A stretch of DNA of 33,643 nt from an uncultured Prevotella sp. (GTDB lineage: Bacteria; Bacteroidota; Bacteroidia; Bacteroidales; Bacteroidaceae): the NCBI GenBank assembly GCA_944321645.1, contig CALUMB010000128.1, positions 1 to 33,643 on the forward strand, written 5' to 3'. Every line of letters starts with the position of its first letter. Position 1 is the stretch's first letter. The notes under the pieces were generated by a model, which saw nothing but the letters and a program-made list of their open reading frames with translations, was not told where the DNA came from and searched no databases. The position numbers and the translations under genes are program-made. Below, one piece after another: positions 24,153 to 31,559 of this stretch.

Positions 24153-24872
24153 TCACGGCATGGGGTCGAGCAGGTCGCGGGCTATCTCCACCATGGCGCA
24201 GCCGAGGGCGTCGATGCGTATGGCGAGGTGGGTGGAGCCGTCGGGCGGGCGCACGACGTTGCCCTCGAGGCCCACGAGCTTGCCGCCGTTTACGCGGACG
24301 CGCTCGCCAAGGCGCAATGGGCGGTCGGACACGGTGACGGGCAATGAAGCCCCCTCTATCATGCGGCGGAGGCAGGCCATCTGCGCGTCGGGTATGGTGG
24401 CCACAGGCCGATGCCCGTTGACGGGCGCACCGGCAATGTTGACGAAGAAACGCTTTACGAAGGGAAGGTATGCTATGTCGCGGCGACGCTCGGCCTCGGT
24501 ACACCTCACGAAGACGTATGTAGGCAGCACCACGCGCTCCACATACGTGCGCCTACCGCTGTCGCCCAGACGGCGCAGCACGCGCTGGATGGGTACATAC
24601 ACCTCGCAGTCCTTGCCGTACTTCTGCCACTCGGCAAAGAGCTTGAGGAGGCGCTGGCCACAAAGTTTCTCGGAATTGTTGCCCACGATGGCTATATACC
24701 AACGCCGCCTCGGAACGTGGGGCGGCGGCAAGCCTACGGCGTCGCCGGCTATAACTGCCGTCGCCACCTTCGGTCCGCTATCTGTGGTATTGTCGAGCAT
24801 ACGTGTGCGGGCCGCGTTTGGCCCGTTTGGTTTTGCGTTGGCGTTTCCCCACTGCAAGAGGAGGAAGCGCAT
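24153..24872 (-). CDS. UpxY-like transcription antiterminator (NusG family)
   Basis: A NusG-type protein of up to 239 residues. The NGN domain starts RRRWYIAIVGNNSEKL and continues with WQKYGKDCEVYVPIQR, RVVLPTYVFVRC and PFVKRFFVNIAG. A KOW-type end follows: LGERVRVNGGKLVGLEGNVV. UpxY proteins in Bacteroides load on RNA polymerase at the 5' leader of their own capsule operon and prevent early termination. Here it is the first gene of the minus-strand locus, matching that role. No UpxZ gene follows, and the next genes are accessory. The start is uncertain: ATG at 24872 or 24800 (a TAATTTTG promoter-like element at 24888-24881 would favour 24800). The N-terminal 60 or so residues before the NGN domain are unusual. 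Confidence 0.88.
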   Translation of the reverse strand: MRFLLLQWGNANAKPNGPNAARTRMLDNTTDSGPKVATAVIAGDAVGLPPPHVPRRRWYIAIVGNNSEKLCGQRLLKLFAEWQKYGKDCEVYVPIQRVLRRLGDSGRRTYVERVVLPTYVFVRCTEAERRRDIAYLPFVKRFFVNIAGAPVNGHRPVATIPDAQMACLRRMIEGASLPVTVSDRPLRLGERVRVNGGKLVGLEGNVVRPPDGSTHLAIRIDALGCAMVEIARDLLDPMP

Positions 24873-24880
24873 ACCGCCTG

Positions 24881-25272
24881 CAAAATTACATATTTTCCTC
24901 CAAACAGGCACCGGTTTCGGGCAATATTTGTCTTTTGTTTAAAACAATTGTAACGTTGGACATTTCGCCAGCGGCTCGCCAACGGCTGCCAGGCGCACCG
25001 GACGCAAGCCCGGCGCGAGAGGGGAGACCTTTATGAAAAAAATTCAAACAGGCATAGAACTCATTTAAGCTTTTTGCGACTTCAGTCCGTGGAATGTTTT
25101 CGAGGCTGTTTCTTTGCCGGAACGAGGAGCGTAGCGGGCTACGTGACGAATGACGGCGGAGGAACAGACCGAAAAGAAACCCGGAATGAAGTAAAATAAG
25201 ACTTTTCGTAAAAAGTTTAAATAAGTTCATAATTTGTAATGGAACGATTCGCACAACTTGCCGATTTTTGCG
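24881..25272 (-). promoter_or_regulatory. Upstream/leader region of the UpxY operon
   Basis: About 390 bases between the antiterminator and the divergent ATPase/nuclease genes. On the minus strand TAATTTTG at 24888-24881 fits the -7 consensus but has no -33 TTG at normal spacing. A hairpin CGTAGC/GCTACG lies near 25131-25144. No long inverted repeats flank a promoter, so there is no sign of the invertible promoters known from Bacteroides capsule loci. A 12-codon plus-strand frame (25034-25069, MKKIQTGIELI) with GAGGGGAGA upstream is probably chance or part of a dispersed repeat. Confidence 0.4.
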
Positions 25273-25406
25273 TATCTTTGCATAAGATAAGCTGCGCTCG
25301 GGAAATTGAAACCAAGCTTTCCTTTCCTCTCGCTTGCATTATCTTTGCATAAGATAAGCCGCGCTCGGGAAATTGAAACCAAGCTTTCCTTTCCCCTTGC
25401 TTGCAA
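25273..25406 (+). promoter_or_regulatory. Two tandem 67-base repeats with promoter-like palindrome
   Basis: Units 25273-25339 and 25340-25406 differ at only about four positions. Each begins TATCTTTGCATAAGATAAGC, in which TATCTTTG fits the -7 consensus and TATCTT/AAGATA forms an inverted repeat. They end 24 bases before the start of the first ATPase/nuclease gene. A third, more diverged copy precedes the second gene (27075-27141). Confidence 0.6.
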
Positions 25407-25430
25407 CGCCGTTTAAACAGTAGATATATA

Positions 25431-26978
25431 ATGAGTATGAGATACCCCATTGGCATACAGGACTTCCAGAAGCTACGCGAGCTTGGCTACGCCTACGTGG
25501 ACAAGACGGCGCTCGTCTACAAGCTCGCCGACAGCGGCAACTACTATTTCCTCAGCCGCCCAAGGCGTTTCGGCAAGAGCCTCCTGCTGTCCACCTTCGA
25601 GGCTTATTTCAGCGGCAGGCGCGACCTTTTCGAGGGACTGGCAATAGAGAGCCTGGAGCACAAATGGACTAAGCACCCTATACTCCACCTCGACCTGAAC
25701 ACGGAGAACTACCGCGAACGCGGCAGCCTGGAGCGCCGCCTTAACAACACCCTGCTGCTGTGGGAGCAGACTTACGGCTCATTCGCGGGCGAGACGTCAC
25801 TTGCGTTGCGCTTCGAGGGCATCGTCCGCCGCGCCTGCGAGCAGGCCGGGGAGCGCGTGGTGATACTCGTAGACGAGTACGACAAGCCGCTGCTACAGAC
25901 GGTGGACACCCCGGAGCTGCAGGAGGAGTACCGCAACGCGCTAAAGGCGTTCTACTCCGTGCTTAAGACGCAGGACAGGTACATACGCTTCGCCTTCCTC
26001 ACAGGAGTGACGAAGTTCGGCAAGGTGAGCGTGTTCAGCGACCTCAACAACCTTAACGACATATCGATGGACAGGCGGTATGCCGCACTGTGCGGCATTA
26101 CCGAGGCCGAGATACACGCAAACTTCGAGCAGGGGCTGCACGAGCTGGCCGAAGCCTGCGGCATGACATACGACGGGGCGTGCGACAAGCTGCGGCGGAT
26201 GTACGACGGCTACCACTTCGGGCACGGCACAGTCGGCGTATACAACCCGTTCAGCCTGCTAAACACGCTCGACAGGCAGAGCTTCGGAAGCTACTGGTTC
26301 GAGACAGGCACGCCCACGTTCCTCGCGCGGCTACTCCAGGAAACGGACTACCGCCTCGACAACCTGCAGCAGGAACAGGTGTCGGCAGACCTGCTCGGCA
26401 GCGTCGATTCGATGTCGGTCAACCCCGTGCCGGTAATATACCAGAGCGGCTACCTGACCGTCAAGGGCTACGACGAGGAATTCAAGGCATACACATTGGG
26501 CTTCCCCAACGACGAGGTGGGCGAGGGCTTCTTGAAGTACCTGCTGCCTTTCTATTCGTCGGTGGGTGAGAACAAGGCCGACTTTTTCATCCAGAACTTT
26601 GTGCGCGACGTCCGCCAAGGCCGCCCCGGCTCCTTCATGGAGCGGCTGCAGGCGATGCTCGCAGGCTCCGACTACCGCGTGGCGGGCGACATGGAGAAAT
26701 ACTTCCAGAACGTGATGTACATCGTATTCAGGCTCATGGGCTTCTACGTAGAGGTGGAGAGGGCCACGAGCCGGGGCCGCATCGACGTGGTGCTGCAGAC
26801 GCGGGACAACGTCTGCGTGATGGAGCTGAAGCTCGACGGCAGCGCAGCCGAGGCGCTACGCCAGATCGGCGAGCGGGGCTACGCCGCCCCGTTTGCCGCC
26901 GGCAGACGGCGGGTGTGGCGCATCGGCGTGGCATTCTCATCGGCCACGAGGGGCATCAGCGAGTGGCTTGTGGAGTAG
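25431..26978 (+). CDS. AAA-ATPase-like / PD-(D/E)XK nuclease family protein, copy 1
   Basis: A 515-residue protein starting MSMRYPIGIQDFQKLRELGY. The N-terminal AAA-ATPase-like domain has a P-loop RPRRFGKSLLLSTF (about residues 42-55) and a Walker B-like VVILVDEYDKPLL. The C-terminal PD-(D/E)XK nuclease domain shows GFYVEVERATSRGRIDVVLQ and CVMELKLDG (D and E-x-K of the active site). Families of this type occur in many copies in Bacteroides and Prevotella genomes; their role is unsettled, with nuclease or mobile/defence functions proposed. The next gene is essentially identical, with a repeat period of 1735 bases. Promoter-like repeats lie directly upstream. Confidence 0.88.
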   Translation: MSMRYPIGIQDFQKLRELGYAYVDKTALVYKLADSGNYYFLSRPRRFGKSLLLSTFEAYFSGRRDLFEGLAIESLEHKWTKHPILHLDLNTENYRERGSLERRLNNTLLLWEQTYGSFAGETSLALRFEGIVRRACEQAGERVVILVDEYDKPLLQTVDTPELQEEYRNALKAFYSVLKTQDRYIRFAFLTGVTKFGKVSVFSDLNNLNDISMDRRYAALCGITEAEIHANFEQGLHELAEACGMTYDGACDKLRRMYDGYHFGHGTVGVYNPFSLLNTLDRQSFGSYWFETGTPTFLARLLQETDYRLDNLQQEQVSADLLGSVDSMSVNPVPVIYQSGYLTVKGYDEEFKAYTLGFPNDEVGEGFLKYLLPFYSSVGENKADFFIQNFVRDVRQGRPGSFMERLQAMLAGSDYRVAGDMEKYFQNVMYIVFRLMGFYVEVERATSRGRIDVVLQTRDNVCVMELKLDGSAAEALRQIGERGYAAPFAAGRRRVWRIGVAFSSATRGISEWLVE

Positions 26979-27074
26979 GCGGAAGGTGCGGCAGCACGTA
27001 GCCACGGCACCGCCTTGCGGCGTATGCCAAAAGGAAGGTTGCCTCCCTGTCCTACGGATTTGGAGAATAATCGC

Positions 27075-27141
27075 TACCTTTGCATAAGGTAAGCTGCGCA
27101 CGGGAACCAGAGGGCAAGCCCTTTTCCGCCCGCTTGCAACG
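27075..27141 (+). promoter_or_regulatory. Promoter-like repeat upstream of copy 2
   Basis: TACCTTTGCATAAGGTAAGC keeps the -7 consensus and the inverted repeat (TACCTT/AAGGTA, with compensating changes in both arms compared with copy 1). The rest of the unit is diverged, ending GCTTGCAACGCC as in copy 1. Compensating changes suggest the palindrome itself is selected. Confidence 0.55.
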
Positions 27142-27171
27142 CCTTTTAAACAGTAAACATGTAATTTGAGT

Positions 27172-28713
27172 ATGAGATACCCCATTGGCATACAGGACTT
27201 CCAGAAGCTACGCGAGCTTGGCTACGCCTACGTGGACAAGACGGCGCTCGTCTACAAGCTCGCCGACAGCGGCAACTACTATTTCCTCAGCCGCCCAAGG
27301 CGTTTCGGCAAGAGCCTCCTGCTGTCCACCTTCGAGGCTTATTTCAGCGGCAGGCGCGACCTTTTCGAGGGACTGGCAATAGAGAGCCTGGAGCACAAAT
27401 GGACTAAGCACCCTATACTCCACCTCGACCTGAACACGGAGAACTACCGCGAACGCGGCAGCCTGGAGCGCCGCCTTAACAACACCCTGCTGCTGTGGGA
27501 GCAGACTTACGGCTCATTCGCGGGCGAGACGTCACTTGCGTTGCGCTTCGAGGGCATCGTCCGCCGCGCCTGCGAGCAGGCCGGGGAGCGCGTGGTGATA
27601 CTCGTAGACGAGTACGACAAGCCGCTGCTACAGACGGTGGACACCCCGGAGCTGCAGGAGGAGTACCGCAACGCGCTAAAGGCGTTCTACTCCGTGCTTA
27701 AGACGCAGGACAGGTACATACGCTTCGCCTTCCTCACAGGAGTGACGAAGTTCGGCAAGGTGAGCGTGTTCAGCGACCTCAACAACCTTAACGACATATC
27801 GATGGACAGGCGGTATGCCGCACTGTGCGGCATTACCGAGGCCGAGATACACGCAAACTTCGAGCAGGGGCTGCACGAGCTGGCCGAAGCCTGCGGCATG
27901 ACATACGACGGGGCGTGCGACAAGCTGCGGCGGATGTACGACGGCTACCACTTCGGGCACGGCACAGTCGGCGTATACAACCCGTTCAGCCTGCTAAACA
28001 CGCTCGACAGGCAGAGCTTCGGAAGCTACTGGTTCGAGACAGGCACGCCCACGTTCCTCGCGCGGCTACTCCAGGAAACGGACTACCGCCTCGACAACCT
28101 GCAGCAGGAACAGGTGTCGGCAGACCTGCTCGGCAGCGTCGATTCGATGTCGGTCAACCCCGTGCCGGTAATATACCAGAGCGGCTACCTGACCGTCAAG
28201 GGCTACGACGAGGAATTCAAGGCATACACATTGGGCTTCCCCAACGACGAGGTGGGCGAGGGCTTCTTGAAGTACCTGCTGCCTTTCTATTCGTCGGTGG
28301 GTGAGAACAAGGCCGACTTTTTCATCCAGAACTTTGTGCGCGACGTCCGCCAAGGCCGCCCCGGCTCCTTCATGGAGCGGCTGCAGGCGATGCTCGCAGG
28401 CTCCGACTACCGCGTGGCGGGCGACATGGAGAAATACTTCCAGAACGTGATGTACATCGTATTCAGGCTCATGGGCTTCTACGTAGAGGTGGAGAGGGCC
28501 ACGAGCCGGGGCCGCATCGACGTGGTGCTGCAGACGCGGGACAACGTCTGCGTGATGGAGCTGAAGCTCGACGGCAGCGCAGCCGAGGCGCTACGCCAGA
28601 TCGGCGAGCGGGGCTACGCCGCCCCGTTTGCCGCCGGCAGACGGCGGGTGTGGCGCATCGGCGTGGCATTCTCATCGGCCACGAGGGGCATCAGCGAGTG
28701 GCTTGTGGAATAA
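27172..28713 (+). CDS. AAA-ATPase-like / PD-(D/E)XK nuclease family protein, copy 2
   Basis: A 513-residue protein with the same sequence as the first copy from MRYPIGIQDF to the final residue. Here the bases before MRY are TTGAGT in place of ATGAGT, so the ATG at 27172 is the likely start (TTG at 27166 is possible). The copies agree not only in this frame but also in the other frames, so the DNA is virtually identical over about 1.54 kb; the last codon (GAA versus GAG) and the stop (TAA versus TAG) differ. The flanks diverge immediately. The same ATPase and nuclease motifs are present. Recent duplication or gene conversion is the simplest explanation; an assembly artefact is unlikely because the flanks differ. 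Confidence 0.88.
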   Translation: MRYPIGIQDFQKLRELGYAYVDKTALVYKLADSGNYYFLSRPRRFGKSLLLSTFEAYFSGRRDLFEGLAIESLEHKWTKHPILHLDLNTENYRERGSLERRLNNTLLLWEQTYGSFAGETSLALRFEGIVRRACEQAGERVVILVDEYDKPLLQTVDTPELQEEYRNALKAFYSVLKTQDRYIRFAFLTGVTKFGKVSVFSDLNNLNDISMDRRYAALCGITEAEIHANFEQGLHELAEACGMTYDGACDKLRRMYDGYHFGHGTVGVYNPFSLLNTLDRQSFGSYWFETGTPTFLARLLQETDYRLDNLQQEQVSADLLGSVDSMSVNPVPVIYQSGYLTVKGYDEEFKAYTLGFPNDEVGEGFLKYLLPFYSSVGENKADFFIQNFVRDVRQGRPGSFMERLQAMLAGSDYRVAGDMEKYFQNVMYIVFRLMGFYVEVERATSRGRIDVVLQTRDNVCVMELKLDGSAAEALRQIGERGYAAPFAAGRRRVWRIGVAFSSATRGISEWLVE

Positions 28714-28743
28714 GCGGGCTAAGAGACAAAACAAGAAAGAAGC

Positions 28744-29544
28744 ATGACACTTAGACAAGCTATCAAGGCGGCATTCCTACTGGCAGCCATAACGCTGCCG
28801 TGGGCCGCGTGTTCCGAAAAAGAGGCGCCGGGAAACCACCAAACGGCATCGCTGCGACTGAGCCGCAACTTCAAGCTGGCCGACGGCGACGGCTCGCCCA
28901 CCTGCCAGGTAAAGGTGGACATCAAGTACTTTGAAGGCAGCGACTCCGCCGCCATTAGGATGAACGCGCGGATAGCCGACGAGCTGTTCGGCTTGCCGGG
29001 CTTGGGGATAAAAGAGGCGGCTGACTCGTTCGCCAACATTTGCGGGCAAGACTATATTGGCGGACTGGCGCAATTCTACGCCCAAGACCGCGACGACCCG
29101 TCGCGCAGGCAGTGGTATGAGTACCGCCACTCCATATCGTCGGACATAGCCCACGGCCGCGAAGGCATCGTGACATACGTGGCCGACCTGACGCAATACG
29201 AAGGCGGGGCGCACGACACGAGCATACGCACCGTGATGAACTTCGACGCCGCCACAGGCCGGACGATTGCCGCGCAAGACTTGTTCGTGCCTGGCTACGA
29301 AAAGCGGCTGGAGGCATTGCTGCTCGAAAAGCTGGAAGAGAAGGCCGGAGCCGACGGGCTGGAGGCACTGCGCAGCGCAGGCTACCTGATGGCCTCGGAT
29401 ATGTATGTGCCGAAGAATTTCACGATAGACGACGACGGCATGACCTTTATATACAATGTATATGAGATTGCCCCATACGAGAAAGGGCGCATAGAGCTGC
29501 GCGTAGACAACGGCGAGATGGAGGAGCTGCTGGCCCGCAAGTAA
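28744..29544 (+). CDS. DUF4163/DUF3298 (RsiV-like) lipoprotein
   Basis: A 266-residue protein. MTLRQAIKAAFLLAAITLPW followed by AACSEKE is a lipoprotein signal peptide; the Cys is followed by charged residues as in Bacteroidetes lipoproteins sent to the surface. The middle and C-terminal parts contain YFEGSDSAAIRMNARIADEL, VADLTQYEGGAHDTSIRTVM and FTIDDDGMTFIYNVYEIAPY, as in DUF3298 proteins related to the anti-sigma factor RsiV. It has no membrane-spanning anti-sigma region, so a role as a periplasmic or outer-membrane binding protein is more likely. It starts 30 nt after the second nuclease-family gene. Confidence 0.8.
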   Translation: MTLRQAIKAAFLLAAITLPWAACSEKEAPGNHQTASLRLSRNFKLADGDGSPTCQVKVDIKYFEGSDSAAIRMNARIADELFGLPGLGIKEAADSFANICGQDYIGGLAQFYAQDRDDPSRRQWYEYRHSISSDIAHGREGIVTYVADLTQYEGGAHDTSIRTVMNFDAATGRTIAAQDLFVPGYEKRLEALLLEKLEEKAGADGLEALRSAGYLMASDMYVPKNFTIDDDGMTFIYNVYEIAPYEKGRIELRVDNGEMEELLARK

Positions 29545-29653
29545 GGAAAGGCGGCAAGGCCATGGCTTCCCACAAGCCCTACGCCACCTATAAGCCCAAT
29601 GAGTCCCATAAGCCCCACCAACCCCAAAAACCATAAGACAAAAGCAAAAAAAG
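29545..29653. repeat. Degenerate CCCATAAG-type repeats
   Basis: In this gap TATAAGCCCAATGAG, CCCATAAGCCCCACC and CCATAAGAC repeat a CCCATAAG-like word with irregular spacing (about 29588-29638). No gene or clear promoter is visible. Confidence 0.35.
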
Positions 29654-30274
29654 ATGGAAGAAATACTGAAATACTTCACCGACCTCACCGAAAGGCAGCT
29701 CGCACAGCTGGCTGCGCTCGACGAGGTGTACCGAGAGTGGAACAGCAAGATAAACGTAATCTCGCGCAAAGACATAGACAACCTCTACGAGCACCACGTG
29801 CTCCACTCGCTGGCCATAGCCAAGCTCGTGAGGTTCAGGCCGGGAACGGAAATCCTCGACCTCGGCACCGGCGGCGGCTTCCCGGGCATACCGCTCGCCA
29901 TCGCGTTTCCCCAATGCCGCTTCAAGCTGATAGACGGCACGGGCAAGAAGATAACCGTGGTGGGCGAGGTGATAAAAGCCACGGGACTGGAAAACTGTAC
30001 GGCCGAACAAATACGCGGCGAACAGGAAACGGGCAAGTATGACTTTGTGGTGAGCCGCGCCGCCATGGCCCTGCCCGAACTGGCAAGGATGGTGAAGAAG
30101 AACATCAAGAAGAAGCAAGCCAACGCCCTGCCTAACGGACTGATATGCCTAAAGGGCGGAAAGCTCGACGACGAGGTGGCACCTTTCCGCAGCATCGTCG
30201 AGATAACGCCGGTGGACAACTGGTTTGGCGAAGAGTGGTTTAAGGGCAAGAACGTGGTCTACCTGCCGCTGTAA
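29654..30274 (+). CDS. rsmG: 16S rRNA (guanine(527)-N7)-methyltransferase
   Basis: A 206-residue class I methyltransferase. It has the RsmG pattern REWNSKINVISRKDIDNLYE (residues 27-46) and EHHVLHSLAIAK, then the SAM-binding loop ILDLGTGGGFPGIPLAIAFP, LIDGTGKKITVVGEV, and FVVSRAAMALPEL. It methylates N7 of G527 in 16S rRNA using S-adenosylmethionine; its loss gives low-level streptomycin resistance in other bacteria. The length is normal. It begins a plus-strand housekeeping run with the MBL hydrolase 40 nt downstream. Confidence 0.95.
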   Translation: MEEILKYFTDLTERQLAQLAALDEVYREWNSKINVISRKDIDNLYEHHVLHSLAIAKLVRFRPGTEILDLGTGGGFPGIPLAIAFPQCRFKLIDGTGKKITVVGEVIKATGLENCTAEQIRGEQETGKYDFVVSRAAMALPELARMVKKNIKKKQANALPNGLICLKGGKLDDEVAPFRSIVEITPVDNWFGEEWFKGKNVVYLPL

Positions 30275-30314
30275 GCCAGTTATTTTCCGTACATCAAACC
30301 AAAGACGAAAAACC

Positions 30315-30959
30315 ATGTTAGACATAAAACGCTTTGTGGTAAACCCGTTCCAGGAGAACTGCTACGTAGTGAGCGACGCCACCGGCGAGGCCGTGGTGAT
30401 AGACTGCGGCGCATATTATCCCGAAGAGCGCAACGCCCTGACCGACTACATACGCCAAAAGAAGCTCGCGCCACGCCACTTGCTGGCCACGCACGCCCAC
30501 ATAGACCACAATTTCGGCAACGACACCATGCTTGCGGCCTTCGGCCTTAAGCCGGAGGTGTGCGTGGCCGACGCGCAACTGATGGCCACGCTGGCCGAAC
30601 AGGCCGAGGCGCTGTGCGGCATCAGGCTTGGTTACGACCTGCCCGCACCATCGCGCCTGCTCACCGACGGCGACACCATCAGCTTCGGCCAACACGCGCT
30701 GCAAGTAGTGGCCACGCCGGGCCACAGCCCCGGCTCGGTGTTTTTCACCTGCGCAGAAGAGGGCGTGGCCTTTTCTGGCGACACTCTCTTTTGCGGGAGC
30801 ATCGGGCGCACCGACTTCTGGCAGGGCAGCTATGGCGACATTGTGTCGAGCCTTGCCCGGATAAAGGAGCTGCTGCCCGCCGACACGGCCATACTGCCCG
30901 GCCACGGGCCGCAGACGACAATGGCACGCGAACTAAGCTCCAACCCATACATGAGGTGA
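30315..30959 (+). CDS. Metallo-beta-lactamase-fold hydrolase (glyoxalase II-like)
   Basis: A 214-residue protein from the ATG at 30315. The longer opening from 30225 overlaps rsmG in another frame and lacks family sequence. The motifs of the fold are complete: THAHIDHNFG (H60, H62, D64, H65), TPGHSPGSVFF, FSGDTLFCGSIGRTDF and ILPGHGPQTTMARE. It should bind two metal ions and hydrolyse a thioester or similar substrate; the YcbL/glyoxalase II subgroup is closest. The substrate is not determined by sequence. Confidence 0.92.
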   Translation: MLDIKRFVVNPFQENCYVVSDATGEAVVIDCGAYYPEERNALTDYIRQKKLAPRHLLATHAHIDHNFGNDTMLAAFGLKPEVCVADAQLMATLAEQAEALCGIRLGYDLPAPSRLLTDGDTISFGQHALQVVATPGHSPGSVFFTCAEEGVAFSGDTLFCGSIGRTDFWQGSYGDIVSSLARIKELLPADTAILPGHGPQTTMARELSSNPYMR

Positions 30960-31001
30960 GCCTGGCAGCTCCGCATTCAGCACACCAGAAAAAGCAACGA
31001 A

Positions 31002-31559
31002 ATGAAAAAGACCATACTCGGCATCGACCCCGGAACCAACATAATGGGCTACGGCTTGCTTGACGTTGACGCAGGCAAGGCGCAAATGGCCACCATGGGC
31101 GTGGTTGACCTGCGCAAGTTTGCCGACCCATACCGCAAGCTGGGCTACATCTTCGAGCGCGTGACAGGCATCGTCGAGGCATACCACCCGGACGAAATGG
31201 CCATCGAGGCCCCTTTCTTCGGCAAGAACATACAGTCGATGCTGAAGCTCGGACGGGCGCAAGGCACGGCCATCGCCGCCGCCACCCGACTCGGCATCCC
31301 CATCCACGAATATGCGCCCATGAAGATAAAAATGGCCATCACGGGCATGGGGCAGGCTTCGAAGGAACAAGTAGCCGCCATGCTGCAACGCATACTTAAG
31401 ATTGCGCCTAAGGATATGTGCGACTTCATGGACGCCACCGACGCGCTCGCCGCCGCCTACTGCCACTTCATGCAGCTCGGGCGGCCTGCGCCGCAGGCGC
31501 ATTACAGCGGGTGGAAGGATTTTGTAAACAAAAACAGGGAGAGGGTATGCAACCATTAA
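31002..31559 (+). CDS. ruvC: Crossover junction endodeoxyribonuclease RuvC
   Basis: A 185-residue protein. It has GIDPGTNIMGYGLLD (catalytic D9), EMAIEAPFFGKNIQSMLKLG (catalytic Glu), QASKEQVAAMLQRIL, and DFMDATDALAAAYCHF with the final two acidic residues. This is the complete acidic set of RuvC, which resolves Holliday junctions together with RuvAB. The length is normal. Its last 13 nt overlap the start of the ABC ATPase gene, so the two are translationally linked. Confidence 0.96.
   Translation: MKKTILGIDPGTNIMGYGLLDVDAGKAQMATMGVVDLRKFADPYRKLGYIFERVTGIVEAYHPDEMAIEAPFFGKNIQSMLKLGRAQGTAIAAATRLGIPIHEYAPMKIKMAITGMGQASKEQVAAMLQRILKIAPKDMCDFMDATDALAAAYCHFMQLGRPAPQAHYSGWKDFVNKNRERVCNH

Noticed and set aside
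25034-25069. 12-codon plus-strand frame with a purine-rich upstream sequence
   Set aside because: Too short and without further support; may be part of a dispersed repeat.
24912-25430. Invertible promoter of the Bacteroides capsule type
   Set aside because: No long inverted repeats flank a promoter here and no invertase gene is in the window; the repeats present are direct.
28777-29781. 334-codon minus-strand open frame
   Set aside because: Antisense to the lipoprotein and the start of rsmG; residues are typical of GC-rich antisense frames.
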